NCBI GenBank assembly: GCA_937910695.1
Contig: CALEMW010000040.1
Location: 1-64,000 of the forward strand
DNA length: 64,000 nucleotides
Reading direction: 5' to 3'
DNA from: an uncultured bacterium
GTDB lineage: Bacteria; Krumholzibacteriota; Krumholzibacteriia; LZORAL124-64-63
Shown one piece after another: positions 38,739 through 47,826 of the stretch. Position numbers and translations under genes: made by a program. Below the pieces are notes generated by a model that was not told where the DNA came from, did no database searches, and saw only the letters and a list, made by a program, of their open reading frames with translations. Numbering within the stretch: position 1 is the stretch's first letter; each line of letters starts with the position of its first letter.

Positions 38739-39650
38739 ATGTTACGACGTCTCTTCTTGCTGCTTCCGGTTGTTCTTGTCGCCTTGACGGCGGCATGCGG
38801 CATCGACACCGTTCGCATCGTCGCCGTCGGCGACCTGCACGGCGATCTCGACGCCGCCCGCCGCGCCTTGCGTCTGGCAGGCGCCGTCGACGAACAGGAC
38901 CGCTGGATCGGCGGCGACATGATCCTGGTCCAGACCGGCGATGTATTCGACCGCGGTGACGACGAACCCGATATCTTCTCCCTGCTCGAACGACTGCAAG
39001 TCGAGGCAGCCGCGGCCGGCGGTGCCGTCCACCTGCTCAACGCCAACCACGAGCTGATGAACGCCCGGCTGGACTTCCGCTACGTGACCGAAGACGGATT
39101 CGCCGACTATGCCGACACGCCGTACACCGTCGATGAGGAACTGGCCGCCTTGCCCGAGGCGCAGCGCGGTCGGGCGGCGGCGTTCAGGCCGGGTGGTCCG
39201 ATGGCCAGGAAACTCGCCGAGCGTCCCGTGATCCTCATTCTTGGGGAGACGGTGTTCGTCCACGGCGGGGTGTTGCCCGAGCACGTCGATCATGGTATCG
39301 AGCTCTGGAACATCGAAGTGCGGAATTGGCTGTTGGGTGAAGGATCTGCTCCCGACGGCGTGCACACGAGCCGCAGCCCCACCTGGAACCGCCTCTACTC
39401 CGACGCTCCCGGTGACAGCGCCGCAGCTGTTCTCGACTCCGTTCTGGATCGCCTGGGCGTCGAACGCATGGTGATGGGCCACACGGTTCAGGACGCCGGG
39501 GTGACCGCCCACTGCAGCGGCCGCGCCTGGTGCATCGACACGGGGATGGCGGCCCACTACGGCGGGCCGGTCGAGGTGCTGGAGATCGTGGGGGACGAAG
39601 TGACCATCCTGCGCGAATCAACATCAACCTCAGACGAGGAATCAGAATGA
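38739..39650 (+). CDS. Calcineurin-like metallophosphoesterase lipoprotein (Shewanella-like phosphatase type)
   Basis: 303 residues. Signal peptide with lipobox LTAAC. Metallophosphoesterase motifs in order: GDLHGD (32-37), GDVFDRGD, NANHE (GNHE-like), VFVHGGVLPEH and MVMGHTVQ. The arrangement with Arg-rich, WNR-containing middle part recalls Shewanella-like PPP phosphatases. As a lipoprotein it acts outside the inner membrane. GAGGAAGG precedes ATG 38739. Its stop overlaps the phosphohexomutase start (ATGA). Confidence 0.83.
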   Translation: MLRRLFLLLPVVLVALTAACGIDTVRIVAVGDLHGDLDAARRALRLAGAVDEQDRWIGGDMILVQTGDVFDRGDDEPDIFSLLERLQVEAAAAGGAVHLLNANHELMNARLDFRYVTEDGFADYADTPYTVDEELAALPEAQRGRAAAFRPGGPMARKLAERPVILILGETVFVHGGVLPEHVDHGIELWNIEVRNWLLGEGSAPDGVHTSRSPTWNRLYSDAPGDSAAAVLDSVLDRLGVERMVMGHTVQDAGVTAHCSGRAWCIDTGMAAHYGGPVEVLEIVGDEVTILRESTSTSDEESE

Positions 39651-41005
39651 CCTCACTTCCGGACTGTTTCAAAGCCTACGATGTCCGCGGCCGCGTTCCC
39701 GATCAGCTTGACGCCGAATTGGCCCGCCGGGTGGGCCACGCCGCCGTCCTCGAACTGGGCCTCGGCACCTACGCCGTGGGCCGCGACATCCGCGACAGCA
39801 GCCCCGAGCTGGCCGCAGCCCTGGCCGAGGGCCTGAACGCCGGCGGCGCCGACGTGGTCGACCTGGGACTGTGCGGTACCGAACAGGTCTACCACGCGGT
39901 TCAACATCTGGGACTGGCGGGAGGCGTGATGATCACCGCCAGCCATAATCCCTTGGGCTGGAATGGGATGAAGCTGGTACGCGAGGGATCGCGTCCGGTG
40001 AGCGGAGACACGGGTCTGCACGAAATCGGCCTGAGAGCAGCAGCCGGAGATCTGCCCGCGGCTGCCAGGAGCGGCTCGACCCGAACCGTGGACATCAGGA
40101 TCGAGTATGCCGAACATTTGCTCTCCTATGTCGATGTGAAAGCCATGAAGCCGTTGAAGGTCGTCGCCGACGCCGGCAATGGCTGCGCCGGTCCCGCGGT
40201 GGACCTGCTGGCTCCGCACCTTCCCTTCGAGATGATCCGACTTCACCACGATCCCGACCCGACCTTTCCCAACGGCATTCCCAACCCCCTGCTGCCGGAG
40301 AACCGCGCCGCCACCGCAGCCGCAGTGAGAGAACACGGGGCAGATGTGGGGTTGGCTTGGGACGGTGATTTCGATCGCTGCTTCTTTTTCGACGAGACCG
40401 GTGCCTTCGTCGAGGGCTATTACCTGGTCGGTCTGTTGGCCCGTGCCGCCCTGCGCCTCGAGGCGGGCGCCTGCATCATTCATGACCCGCGCCTGACCTG
40501 GAACACAGTCGAAGTGGTGCGCGCCGCCGGCGGCGTGCCGATGATGAACAAGACCGGCCACGCCTTCATCAAGGAGCGCATGCGCGCCGAAGACGCCGTC
40601 TACGGCGGGGAGATGAGCGCCCACCACTACTTCCGCGACTTTGCGTACTGCGACAGTGGTATGATTCCCTGGCTGCTCGTGCTGCAGGAGATGTGCGTGA
40701 CCGGTCAACCCCTTTCGGCCCTGGTCGGCGATATGCAGCGGGCTTATCCGGCGAGCGGCGAGATCAACAGGCGCATCTCTTCGCCCGAGGCCGCACTGCG
40801 TCTCGCCGAGGAGCGCTGGTCGCCGGGAGCCGTGCTGGTGGATCATACCGACGGCCTGTCCGTCGATCATGCCGACTGGCGCTTCAATCTGAGGATGAGC
40901 AACACCGAACCGCTCGTGCGGCTGAACGTGGAGTCGCGTGGCGATCCTATGCTGATGACGTCGCGTACCGAGGAGATCCTGACATGGCTCGACGGTCTGG
41001 ACTGA
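39647..41005 (+). CDS. manB: Phosphomannomutase/phosphoglucomutase
   Basis: 452-residue alpha-D-phosphohexomutase that interconverts hexose 6- and 1-phosphates. FKAYDVRG at the N-terminus, phosphoserine loop TASHNP (Ser99), metal loop DGDFDRC, sugar loop GEMSAHHYFRDF and the phosphate loop SNTEPLVRLNVES are all present and in order. Mannose-1-phosphate made here would feed GDP-mannose, the substrate of Gmd at 60.5 kb. ATG 39647 overlaps the upstream stop; the longer frame from 39530 lies in the phosphatase gene. Confidence 0.92.
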   Translation: MTSLPDCFKAYDVRGRVPDQLDAELARRVGHAAVLELGLGTYAVGRDIRDSSPELAAALAEGLNAGGADVVDLGLCGTEQVYHAVQHLGLAGGVMITASHNPLGWNGMKLVREGSRPVSGDTGLHEIGLRAAAGDLPAAARSGSTRTVDIRIEYAEHLLSYVDVKAMKPLKVVADAGNGCAGPAVDLLAPHLPFEMIRLHHDPDPTFPNGIPNPLLPENRAATAAAVREHGADVGLAWDGDFDRCFFFDETGAFVEGYYLVGLLARAALRLEAGACIIHDPRLTWNTVEVVRAAGGVPMMNKTGHAFIKERMRAEDAVYGGEMSAHHYFRDFAYCDSGMIPWLLVLQEMCVTGQPLSALVGDMQRAYPASGEINRRISSPEAALRLAEERWSPGAVLVDHTDGLSVDHADWRFNLRMSNTEPLVRLNVESRGDPMLMTSRTEEILTWLDGLD

Positions 41006-41778
41006 GAATAGTCCTGGGGGTTCTGCTGGCTGCGTCGTGTGCGGCGGCAGGAGATTCCTGGCGCACACTCGAGCCGGGGCTCGAACTGGCCGACTTCTCC
41101 GTGATCGACGACGACCGTGCTCTGCATGTGCTGCGCATCGATCCCGAACGCTTCGATCTGGTGCTGCTCAATTCCACGGCCCCCGGAGAAGGAGAACTGA
41201 ACACGGCCCGCAGCTGGGCCAGGGATCACGATCTCGTGGCTGCGATCAATGCGAGCATGTACCAGCAGGATTACCGCACGAGCGTCTCGCTCATGCGCAC
41301 CCGCGAGCACGTCAACAACACCTACGTTTCGAAGGACAACACGGTGCTGGCCTTCGACCCCATCGCCGACGACGTCGACCGAGTTGCGATCATCGACCGC
41401 ACCTGTGAGGATTTTGCCACCATCCGCACTCTTTACGGCTCACTTGTGCAGGGCATTCGCATGGTGTCCTGCCACCGGAACAATACCTGGTCCCAGCAGA
41501 GGCGCCGTCATGCCACGTCGGCCATCGGCCTCGACGCCGCCGGCCGTATCCTGCTGATTTTCTGTGCTCGACCCTTGTCGACTCACGATTTGATCAATCG
41601 CCTGCTTGCTGAGCCGCTTGGCCTGGAACGCTGCATGTATACGGAAGGCGGCCCACCGTCCCAGCTCTACGTGAACGCGGGGGGCGAGGAGCACGAGTAT
41701 GTGGGCGGGATCGTGGGTGGGGCCCGGTTGGGGGACGCCTATCCGGTGCCGAACGTCGTGGGAGTGCGCAGGCGCTAG
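40984..41778 (+). CDS. Phosphodiester glycosidase family (NAGPA-like) secreted protein
   Basis: 264 residues with an N-terminal signal peptide (IVLGVLLAASCAAAG, possible lipobox ASC). The NAGPA/DUF2233-like domain is recognised from DHDLVAAINASMYQQDY, RHATSAIGLDAAGRILLIFC and the C-terminal CMYTEGGPPSQLYV with GGIVGG. Family members cleave phosphodiester-linked sugars, often in the envelope. ATG 40984 lies 22 bases inside manB. Its stop codon shares CTAG with the stop of the convergent kinase gene. Confidence 0.82.
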   Translation: MARRSGLRIVLGVLLAASCAAAGDSWRTLEPGLELADFSVIDDDRALHVLRIDPERFDLVLLNSTAPGEGELNTARSWARDHDLVAAINASMYQQDYRTSVSLMRTREHVNNTYVSKDNTVLAFDPIADDVDRVAIIDRTCEDFATIRTLYGSLVQGIRMVSCHRNNTWSQQRRRHATSAIGLDAAGRILLIFCARPLSTHDLINRLLAEPLGLERCMYTEGGPPSQLYVNAGGEEHEYVGGIVGGARLGDAYPVPNVVGVRRR

Positions 41779-43706
41779 CCTTCGTCCGTGTCGTCGTCTC
41801 CGACGGCTTTCAGCGGCAGGACGACCGTGAAACTCGAGCCCTTGCCGTACTCGCTCTCCACGCGGATCTCGCCGCCGAGCTTCTTGAGGATGTTGTGGAC
41901 GATCGACAGGCCCAGCCCGGTGCCCTTGCCGGCGGGTTTGCTCGTGTAGAAGAGATCGAAGACCTGGGAGAGGTTCTCGTCGGGAATCCCGATGCCGTTG
42001 TCCTTGACCGTGGCGGCCACGCTCATGCTGGCGTCGCCGGGATCCTCCAACAGCGACACGCTCAGTTCGATGATCGCCTGTTCTGGCGATCGCTCCTCGA
42101 TGGCGTCCATGGCGTTCTTGAGCAGGTTCACGAAGATCTGCTCGAGCAACTGCGAATCGGTGTGCACGCCGGGCACGTTGCGCGCGTAGTGGCGCAACAC
42201 GCGCAATCTCAGCCGATTGGCCTCGGGACGGAGCAGATCGAGGGACTGGTCCAGCAGGCTCGTCACCGAAACCATGCGCCGCGATCCAGCGGAACGCCGT
42301 GCGAACCCCAGCAGGTTGTGTGTGATCGATGTGCAGCGTCGCGTGTGAACATAGAGCTTGGCGATGCTCTCACGCAGCGTGTTCGCGATCTCCTCGTCCA
42401 CTTCGGCGCTCTTTTCGTCGAGCAGATCCTCCATGATGCCGGCGACGGCTTCGATGATCGTCAGCGGGTTGTTGATTTCGTGGGCCACGCCAGCGGCCAT
42501 TTTGCCGATGGCGGCCAGCCGTTCTGTCTGGATCAGGTCCTCCTGCAGCTGGAGCCGCTCGGTGATGTTGCGGGCTATGCCCACCAACTCCACCGGCCGG
42601 CCCAGGGGGTCGTTGACCCGAGTCAGCGAGATGTTGGTGACCATCTCGCCTCCTGACCGGCGTTTCAGCTTCACGTCGTATGCGGCGGCGTGGCCATGTT
42701 CCAGGGCATCGTCCACCAGGCCGAGCAGGCTTTCCTCCTCCACGGCGAAGTCCTGGATGTGCAGCCGGAGCACCGAATCGCGGTCTTCGCCGAAGACATC
42801 CTCGGCGCTGTTGTTGTAGGAAATCAGGCTGCCGTTGGGTCGCGTCAGGAAAATGATATCGAGACTGTTCTCGAGGATACCCCGTAGCTCTTCCCTTGTT
42901 TCGACGAGCTCCTCGCGCTGGTGGACCAGCTTGCGGGTCGAGTGGTGCAGCTCGGTGATGTCTTCGATCAGGCCGAACAAGGCGATGGGCTCACCGTCGC
43001 TGACGACGGGGAAGATCGTGGCCGAGAAGTACATCCGCTCGCCGTTCGGCAACGGAAGCACGCCGTCGAAGGTGGCGGGTTGCAGGTCTTCGAGGACCCG
43101 TTGTTCCCGGGCGTGGATGCGTCGGGCGACGGCCGAAGGAAAGAGGTCGAAGTCGCTTTTGCCCAGCACCTCGGCGTGTTCCAGGCCGAGCAACGTGAGG
43201 GCCATACGGTTCATCGCCGTGTATTCGAGCTGGGTATCCTTCATGTAGATGGAGAACGGAGCGAATTCCATGAACTGGTCCAGGCGCGCGCGTGTGTCCT
43301 GCAGCTTGGCCAGGTCGAGGGCGCGGGCGGCTTCGCTGTCGCGGGTCAGTTCGAGCATGTTGAGCAGGAGGTCTACGGCCTGACGGCCCAGGATCTGCAC
43401 GTCGCGGGGGATCATGTCCTCGACTCCGAATCCGGGATGAGCGACGTCGCGCAGATCGAGCACCACGTCCACGTCGCTGTGTCCGAACACCTCGGCGGCC
43501 AGACGCCCGACGTGGGGTACGCCGATGGTGCGGGCCACCTCGAGTGCCGGGGAGCGGGAGTCGGCATCGCAGACTGCGATCACGCTCAGGCGTTCACCGG
43601 AGGGGCAGAGGCCGCGGATCGTGCGCAGCAATTCGGCTGCGAGTTCACCACCGCCGAGCAGGGCGATGCGGGAAACGACCGGAGGGTTGAGGTCAGTCCT
43701 GCTCAT
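41775..43706 (-). CDS. Sensor histidine kinase with N-terminal Rossmann-like domain and PAS domains
   Basis: 643 residues, soluble. Residues about 10-105 look like a nucleotide-binding Rossmann domain (IALLGGGELAAELLRTI, SVIAVCDADS, DVDVVLDLRD). Two PAS domains follow (about 140-260 and 280-400). The phosphoacceptor His is in AAGVAHEINNPLTIIEA near 420, and the ATPase has NLLKNAMDAIEE, DNGIGIPDENLSQVFDLFYT and GTGLGLSIVHN. Its 5' end overlaps the response regulator gene by 14 bases, so the two form one system. Confidence 0.88.
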   Translation of the reverse strand: MSRTDLNPPVVSRIALLGGGELAAELLRTIRGLCPSGERLSVIAVCDADSRSPALEVARTIGVPHVGRLAAEVFGHSDVDVVLDLRDVAHPGFGVEDMIPRDVQILGRQAVDLLLNMLELTRDSEAARALDLAKLQDTRARLDQFMEFAPFSIYMKDTQLEYTAMNRMALTLLGLEHAEVLGKSDFDLFPSAVARRIHAREQRVLEDLQPATFDGVLPLPNGERMYFSATIFPVVSDGEPIALFGLIEDITELHHSTRKLVHQREELVETREELRGILENSLDIIFLTRPNGSLISYNNSAEDVFGEDRDSVLRLHIQDFAVEEESLLGLVDDALEHGHAAAYDVKLKRRSGGEMVTNISLTRVNDPLGRPVELVGIARNITERLQLQEDLIQTERLAAIGKMAAGVAHEINNPLTIIEAVAGIMEDLLDEKSAEVDEEIANTLRESIAKLYVHTRRCTSITHNLLGFARRSAGSRRMVSVTSLLDQSLDLLRPEANRLRLRVLRHYARNVPGVHTDSQLLEQIFVNLLKNAMDAIEERSPEQAIIELSVSLLEDPGDASMSVAATVKDNGIGIPDENLSQVFDLFYTSKPAGKGTGLGLSIVHNILKKLGGEIRVESEYGKGSSFTVVLPLKAVGDDDTDEG

Positions 43707-44190
43707 ACTTCTGCCGCAGACGCTCGCCGGCGGCGAGGATATCGCTGGCGGTCGAGGATTGCCTCATGGCGATGCGCATCTCCTCTTGGAAGAGACGGCG
43801 CAGGTCGGTGCGCTTGCGGCGATGAGCCTCGCGGATGATGTCGACGAGTTCGTCAAAGGGGCAGGGCTTCATGACGTAGCGGAAGGTGCTGAGCTTGCCG
43901 GCTTCCAGGGCCGATTCGGTCGTGCCATGGCCCGTGAACATGATGGTCTGAATGAAGGGCTGGGCCGCCCGCAGCTTCTGCATGACCTCGACGCCGTCCA
44001 TACCGGGCATCTTGAGGTCGACCACGGCGACATCGAACTGACGGTGTTCAGCAACGGCCAGGGCTTCGGCACCCGAAGTGGCGGTGACCACGTCCATCCC
44101 ACGCTTTTTGAGGCGCTGGGACAGGAGGCTGACCAGGTCCTCTTCGTCGTCCACCATCAGGACGTTGATTGTGCGGTCGGGATCGGTCAT
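43693..44190 (-). CDS. Response regulator (receiver only, with C-terminal helical tail)
   Basis: 165 residues. Receiver domain with acidic pair in VDDEED, acceptor Asp58 in VAVVDLKMPGMDG, the TGHGT switch residue and Lys in VMKPCPFDEL. No DNA-binding domain: the last 45 residues are a charged helix. It likely works by protein contact or phosphotransfer, downstream of the overlapping kinase gene. Confidence 0.88.
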   Translation of the reverse strand: MTDPDRTINVLMVDDEEDLVSLLSQRLKKRGMDVVTATSGAEALAVAEHRQFDVAVVDLKMPGMDGVEVMQKLRAAQPFIQTIMFTGHGTTESALEAGKLSTFRYVMKPCPFDELVDIIREAHRRKRTDLRRLFQEEMRIAMRQSSTASDILAAGERLRQKYEQD

Positions 44191-44289
44191 GAGCGTCGGA
44201 CTTCCTCGAAGGCGCCTTCAGGTGAGTGCGTAACGGCCCCATTGTCGTGTTCGAGTACCGGGGATGTCAAGCGGCAGACGTGCCGTGCA

Positions 44290-45171
44290 TCAGAGTCCGC
44301 GCCAGGACTCCGGGATCAGAAGCGAGGAATCCCGTCGGCGCAGGGCTTCACGGAGCATTGCGAGGCCTTGCTCCCGATCCGTCGGCAGGTTCAACCGCAG
44401 GGGCAGATAGTTGCTGGCGTGGTTCGCGTGGAAGGTGCAGCGGCCGAGGCTGGCGCGGTCCACCAGGATCTCGAGCTCTGCGAGCATGCCCCAGGGGTCG
44501 GGAAGCGTGAACTCTCCGACCGCCTCGGCGTCGGCGAGGGGAGAGCCTGGAACCACCGTCGTGGTCAGTGCGCCGACGTAGGGCGGGTCCATGGCCGTCA
44601 ACAGATCCGCTGTCGCTTCGGCGTGTTCCCGGGTGCGCTCGACACCTCCGATGCCGAGCATGACGATCACAGAATGCCGGATGCCGGCTTCGCGCAACCG
44701 GGCCGCAGCCTCGACGGCTTCGGCGGCCGTCGAGCCCTTGTCGATCCGGCGCAGGGTCTCGTCGTCGCCGCTTTCGACGCCGTGGTACACGATGCCCAGG
44801 CCCAGCTCCCTGAGTGCAGTGAGGTCTGCGACGGATTTGCGGAGGATGCTGCGGGCGTCGCCGTAAATGCCGACTCGGCGCACCTGAGGCAGCCTGTTGC
44901 GGATGGCCTCGAGGATGGTGGCGAGCTTATCGGTAGATAGGACAAGGGCGTCACCGTCGCACAGGAACACGCGGCGGATGGCAAAGGGAACAGCGGCGGC
45001 TTCGTCGAGATCGGCGGCCACCTTGTCCCACGGCTTGACCCGGAAAGCTTGATCAACGTCGCGGTACATCATGCAGTAGGTGCAGCGATTCCAGCTGCAG
45101 CCCACCGTGACCTGGAGCAGCAGGCTGTCGGCCTCGCTCGGCGGCCGGAACATCTTGCCGACGTAGTCCAC
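44290..45171 (-). CDS. Radical SAM protein
   Basis: 293 residues. The [4Fe-4S]-SAM cluster motif is CSWNRCTYC near residue 25; MMYRDV follows. GVESGDDETLRRIDKG and VIVMLGIGG are features of the HemN/MiaB-like barrel. The reaction is not known. The GTG start at 45171 directly follows the TAG stop of the M29-like gene; ATG 45153 is a later alternative. The tight junction implies the two are made together. Confidence 0.8.
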   Translation of the reverse strand: MDYVGKMFRPPSEADSLLLQVTVGCSWNRCTYCMMYRDVDQAFRVKPWDKVAADLDEAAAVPFAIRRVFLCDGDALVLSTDKLATILEAIRNRLPQVRRVGIYGDARSILRKSVADLTALRELGLGIVYHGVESGDDETLRRIDKGSTAAEAVEAAARLREAGIRHSVIVMLGIGGVERTREHAEATADLLTAMDPPYVGALTTTVVPGSPLADAEAVGEFTLPDPWGMLAELEILVDRASLGRCTFHANHASNYLPLRLNLPTDREQGLAMLREALRRRDSSLLIPESWRGL

Positions 45172-46323
45172 CTAGAACACTCCGGTCCAGGCGCCGTCGC
45201 GCATGGCTTCGCGGGGACCGTCGGGCATGGCGAAGGTCAGCGATACCACCGTCACGTCGGGCTGGACCTCGGGAATGTAGACCCGGTCGATATGCACGAC
45301 GGCGTCTGCGGAGCTGAAGTCGCCGGGGCCGACCATGCCGCCGAAGTGATCGCTGCGGCCGAAGGCGATGTGCAGGCCGAGTTTTTCGTCGAGCAGGATC
45401 GTGCCGGTGGGTTTGAGGCCGAAATCGCCCAGGACGCCCAGGCCCAGCTCCGAAAGGTTCGCGTAGGCGGGTTCGGCGGCGATGGCAGCGGCCTCCTGAT
45501 CGCTCATTGGGCCATTTGTGAGCACTGCGACGGCCTTGTTCTCGGCGATGCGGTAGATGACGACCTCGCCGTCGAGCTGAACCGGCAACTCACCGGCGGT
45601 GCGGCTGGGGTCGCCCGCGATTTCCCCTTCGTAGGGCACGATATAGGTTTCACCGGACGGGAGGTTGCCCGCGACGCCGTTGGTGGGGAACAGGCCTCCC
45701 GAGGCGTGGCCGGTGCGGTGGCGGAGGTCGAGATGGAGTCGGCATTCGCGAGCGGCGACGCTGAACACGATATCGGCTCCGGTCGCCGCGTCCACCAGCT
45801 CCTTGAACAGGTCGACGCGGCGGTTCACTTCGCCGTAATCGATGCGCAGGGCGGGAATCATCGAGGGCAGGAAGCCGGGCATGGTCGCTGCGCGCATGGC
45901 ATGTTCGCGGGCGGCCACCTTCAGCGGCGCCGTGGCCGAAAGCTCCGTGGGGGCCATGATCAGGCTGTGTTCGGCGAAGAGATCCGCAAAGGAGAGGGTG
46001 GCGCGGCCGGCGAGATCGTCGGCATGATCGAGACGCACTCCGGGCGTCGCAGGCGTGCAAAGGGTCGGCAGGTCGGCGTTGTTACCGCCGACGTTGGGGT
46101 ACCAGGCCAGGGTAACGCGCTGGAGGCCCAGGTCGGAGGCCACGGATTCGAGTTCGGCGGCCCAGGCGGCGGCCATCGTGCGCCGGGTATGCCAATCGTC
46201 GTTGTCGGGAAGACGAACGTCGGGCAGATCGACGATCACGGCCAGGCCGGTGTCTGCGCTCGTGGGCTGGAACACACGGCGAACGAGCCGGGCGAGGTCG
46301 GTGGCGGACATGGTCTCGGGCAT
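45172..46323 (-). CDS. Putative M29-like (thermophilic aminopeptidase fold) protein
   Basis: 383 residues, cytoplasmic. The C-terminal half resembles M29 aminopeptidases: TNGVAGNLPSGETYIVPYEG (metal-ligand Glu region) and LLDEKLGLHIAFGRSDHFGG (His ligand and HIAFGR signature). The N-terminal half (about 1-150) has the alternating alpha/beta pattern of that family but no identity I recognise. Proteolytic activity is unproven. First gene of a two-gene unit with the radical SAM protein. ATG 46323 has GGAGCG-like spacing upstream. Confidence 0.5.
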   Translation of the reverse strand: MPETMSATDLARLVRRVFQPTSADTGLAVIVDLPDVRLPDNDDWHTRRTMAAAWAAELESVASDLGLQRVTLAWYPNVGGNNADLPTLCTPATPGVRLDHADDLAGRATLSFADLFAEHSLIMAPTELSATAPLKVAAREHAMRAATMPGFLPSMIPALRIDYGEVNRRVDLFKELVDAATGADIVFSVAARECRLHLDLRHRTGHASGGLFPTNGVAGNLPSGETYIVPYEGEIAGDPSRTAGELPVQLDGEVVIYRIAENKAVAVLTNGPMSDQEAAAIAAEPAYANLSELGLGVLGDFGLKPTGTILLDEKLGLHIAFGRSDHFGGMVGPGDFSSADAVVHIDRVYIPEVQPDVTVVSLTFAMPDGPREAMRDGAWTGVF

Positions 46324-46484
46324 GGATCGCTCCTGGTCCGGGTGGGGGTCGTCGTTCCGGTCATGGTAGCACCGGTCGCCTCGGGGCCCAAGATTCCTGT
46401 GGCGGGCGGTACGGGGCGGGAGCTATGTTCCGCAAGGCATACAGCGGGCCGTGTCGGCCCGCCTTTCGACGCACCGGAGGAACC

Positions 46485-47792
46485 ATGAGCCAGTCAAGGG
46501 AACCCAATCTCGCCCTATTCCTGGATTTCGACAACGTGGCCATCGGCGCCCGCGATGCGCGCCAACGGTTCAATATCGGCGTGGTTCTCGGCCGGTTGCT
46601 CGAAAAGGGCAAGATCGTCGTCAAGAAGGCGTACGCCGACTGGAGCTACTACAAGGACTACATGAACGACCTGCACGGCGCCGCCATCGAACTGATTGAA
46701 GTGCCGAGCACGCGCATGAGCGGCAAGAACAGCGCCGACATCCGCATGGTCGTCGACGCCATGGATCTGTGCTACAGCAAGGACCACATCGACATCTTCG
46801 TGATCATCTCAGGCGACTCCGATTTTTCTCCCCTGGTCTCCAAGCTGCGTGAAAACAACAAGGCCGTCATCGGCATGGGCGTGAAGGGCTCGACCAGCGA
46901 GCTGCTCATCAACAACTGCGACGAGTTCATCTTCTACGACGACCTTGTCCGCAGCCCGGTCCGCATCGAGACCGTCAAGATGGACGACGTGCCCTCGGAC
47001 AAGAAGAAGCTCTTCAACCTGGTGGTCGAGACCATCGAGGGCCTGCTCCACGAGCACAAGGGCGTCCTCTACTCGTCGCTGATCAAGGACACCATGAAGC
47101 GCAAGAAGCCCGACTTCAGCGAGCGGGCCTGGGGCTTCTCGTCGTTCAGCGATCTGCTCGAAGAGGCCATGGCATATGGCCTGTTGACGATAGAGCGCGA
47201 TGAGCGCGCCGGTGGGTCGTTCGTCGTCACTCGTCTGGGTGGTGAAGCCACTCCGAATGTGCCGGCGGCTGCGACGCGCAAGTCTTCACGTCGTCGTCGA
47301 CGTCGTGGCAAGGGCGACGACCGCCCCGTCGCCGAAGATGGAACAGGCACCACCGAGGCCGCTGCAGTTGAAGGCGAGCCTTCGACGTCGGGCACCTCTC
47401 CCGAAACGAAGAAGAAAACGACGCGCGGCCGCCGCCGTCGTTCTTCGTCCTCTTCGGCTACCAGAGCCGATGCAGCCTCCGCTGCCGCCGGCCGCGAGGC
47501 TTCTGCAGCACAGTCGACACCGGTGCCGTCGGTGAATCCGCCTGCTTCCGCAGAGTCCGCCAAGAAGGCGACGAAAAAGGCTCCGGCGAAGAAAGCCCCC
47601 GCCAAGAAGCCGACGACCAAGAAGACGACCGCCGTGAAGCCGACGAAGAAGGCCCCCGCCAAGAAGACGACGGCCAAGAAGACGACAGCCAAGAAGACGA
47701 CGACGAAGAAGGCTCCGGCGAAGAAGGCCCCCGCCAAGAAGACGACGACCAAGAAAACGACGGCCAAGAAAACGACGGCCAGGAAGGCCTAG
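46485..47792 (+). CDS. NYN (PIN-like) plus OST-HTH/LOTUS protein with histone H1-like tail
   Basis: 435 residues in three parts. NYN ribonuclease-fold domain (about 8-165) with the acidic residues in [18 protein letters not shown] and [12 protein letters not shown]. An OST-HTH/LOTUS RNA-binding domain (about 170-255) with [18 protein letters not shown] and [18 protein letters not shown]. Then a disordered basic region with RRRRRR and RRRR clusters and a final 80 residues of Lys-Lys-Ala/Thr/Pro repeats like histone H1 or HctB. It should bind and perhaps cut RNA, with the tail binding nucleic acid. ATG 46485 follows GGAGG. Confidence 0.85.
   Translation: MSQSREPNLALFLDFDNVAIGARDARQRFNIGVVLGRLLEKGKIVVKKAYADWSYYKDYMNDLHGAAIELIEVPSTRMSGKNSADIRMVVDAMDLCYSKDHIDIFVIISGDSDFSPLVSKLRENNKAVIGMGVKGSTSELLINNCDEFIFYDDLVRSPVRIETVKMDDVPSDKKKLFNLVVETIEGLLHEHKGVLYSSLIKDTMKRKKPDFSERAWGFSSFSDLLEEAMAYGLLTIERDERAGGSFVVTRLGGEATPNVPAAATRKSSRRRRRRGKGDDRPVAEDGTGTTEAAAVEGEPSTSGTSPETKKKTTRGRRRRSSSSSATRADAASAAAGREASAAQSTPVPSVNPPASAESAKKATKKAPAKKAPAKKPTTKKTTAVKPTKKAPAKKTTAKKTTAKKTTTKKAPAKKAPAKKTTTKKTTAKKTTARKA
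47550..47789 (+). repeat. Coding tandem repeat (Lys-rich H1-like tail)
   Basis: Degenerate GCC-AAG-AAG-ACG/GCT type units encode repeated K-K-T-T-x-K and P-A-K-K-A motifs at the 3' end of the NYN gene. Length may vary between strains. Confidence 0.85.
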
Positions 47793-47826
47793 CCCGAAGC
47801 CTGATCCGTGCGGGAAGGACGGCGGC

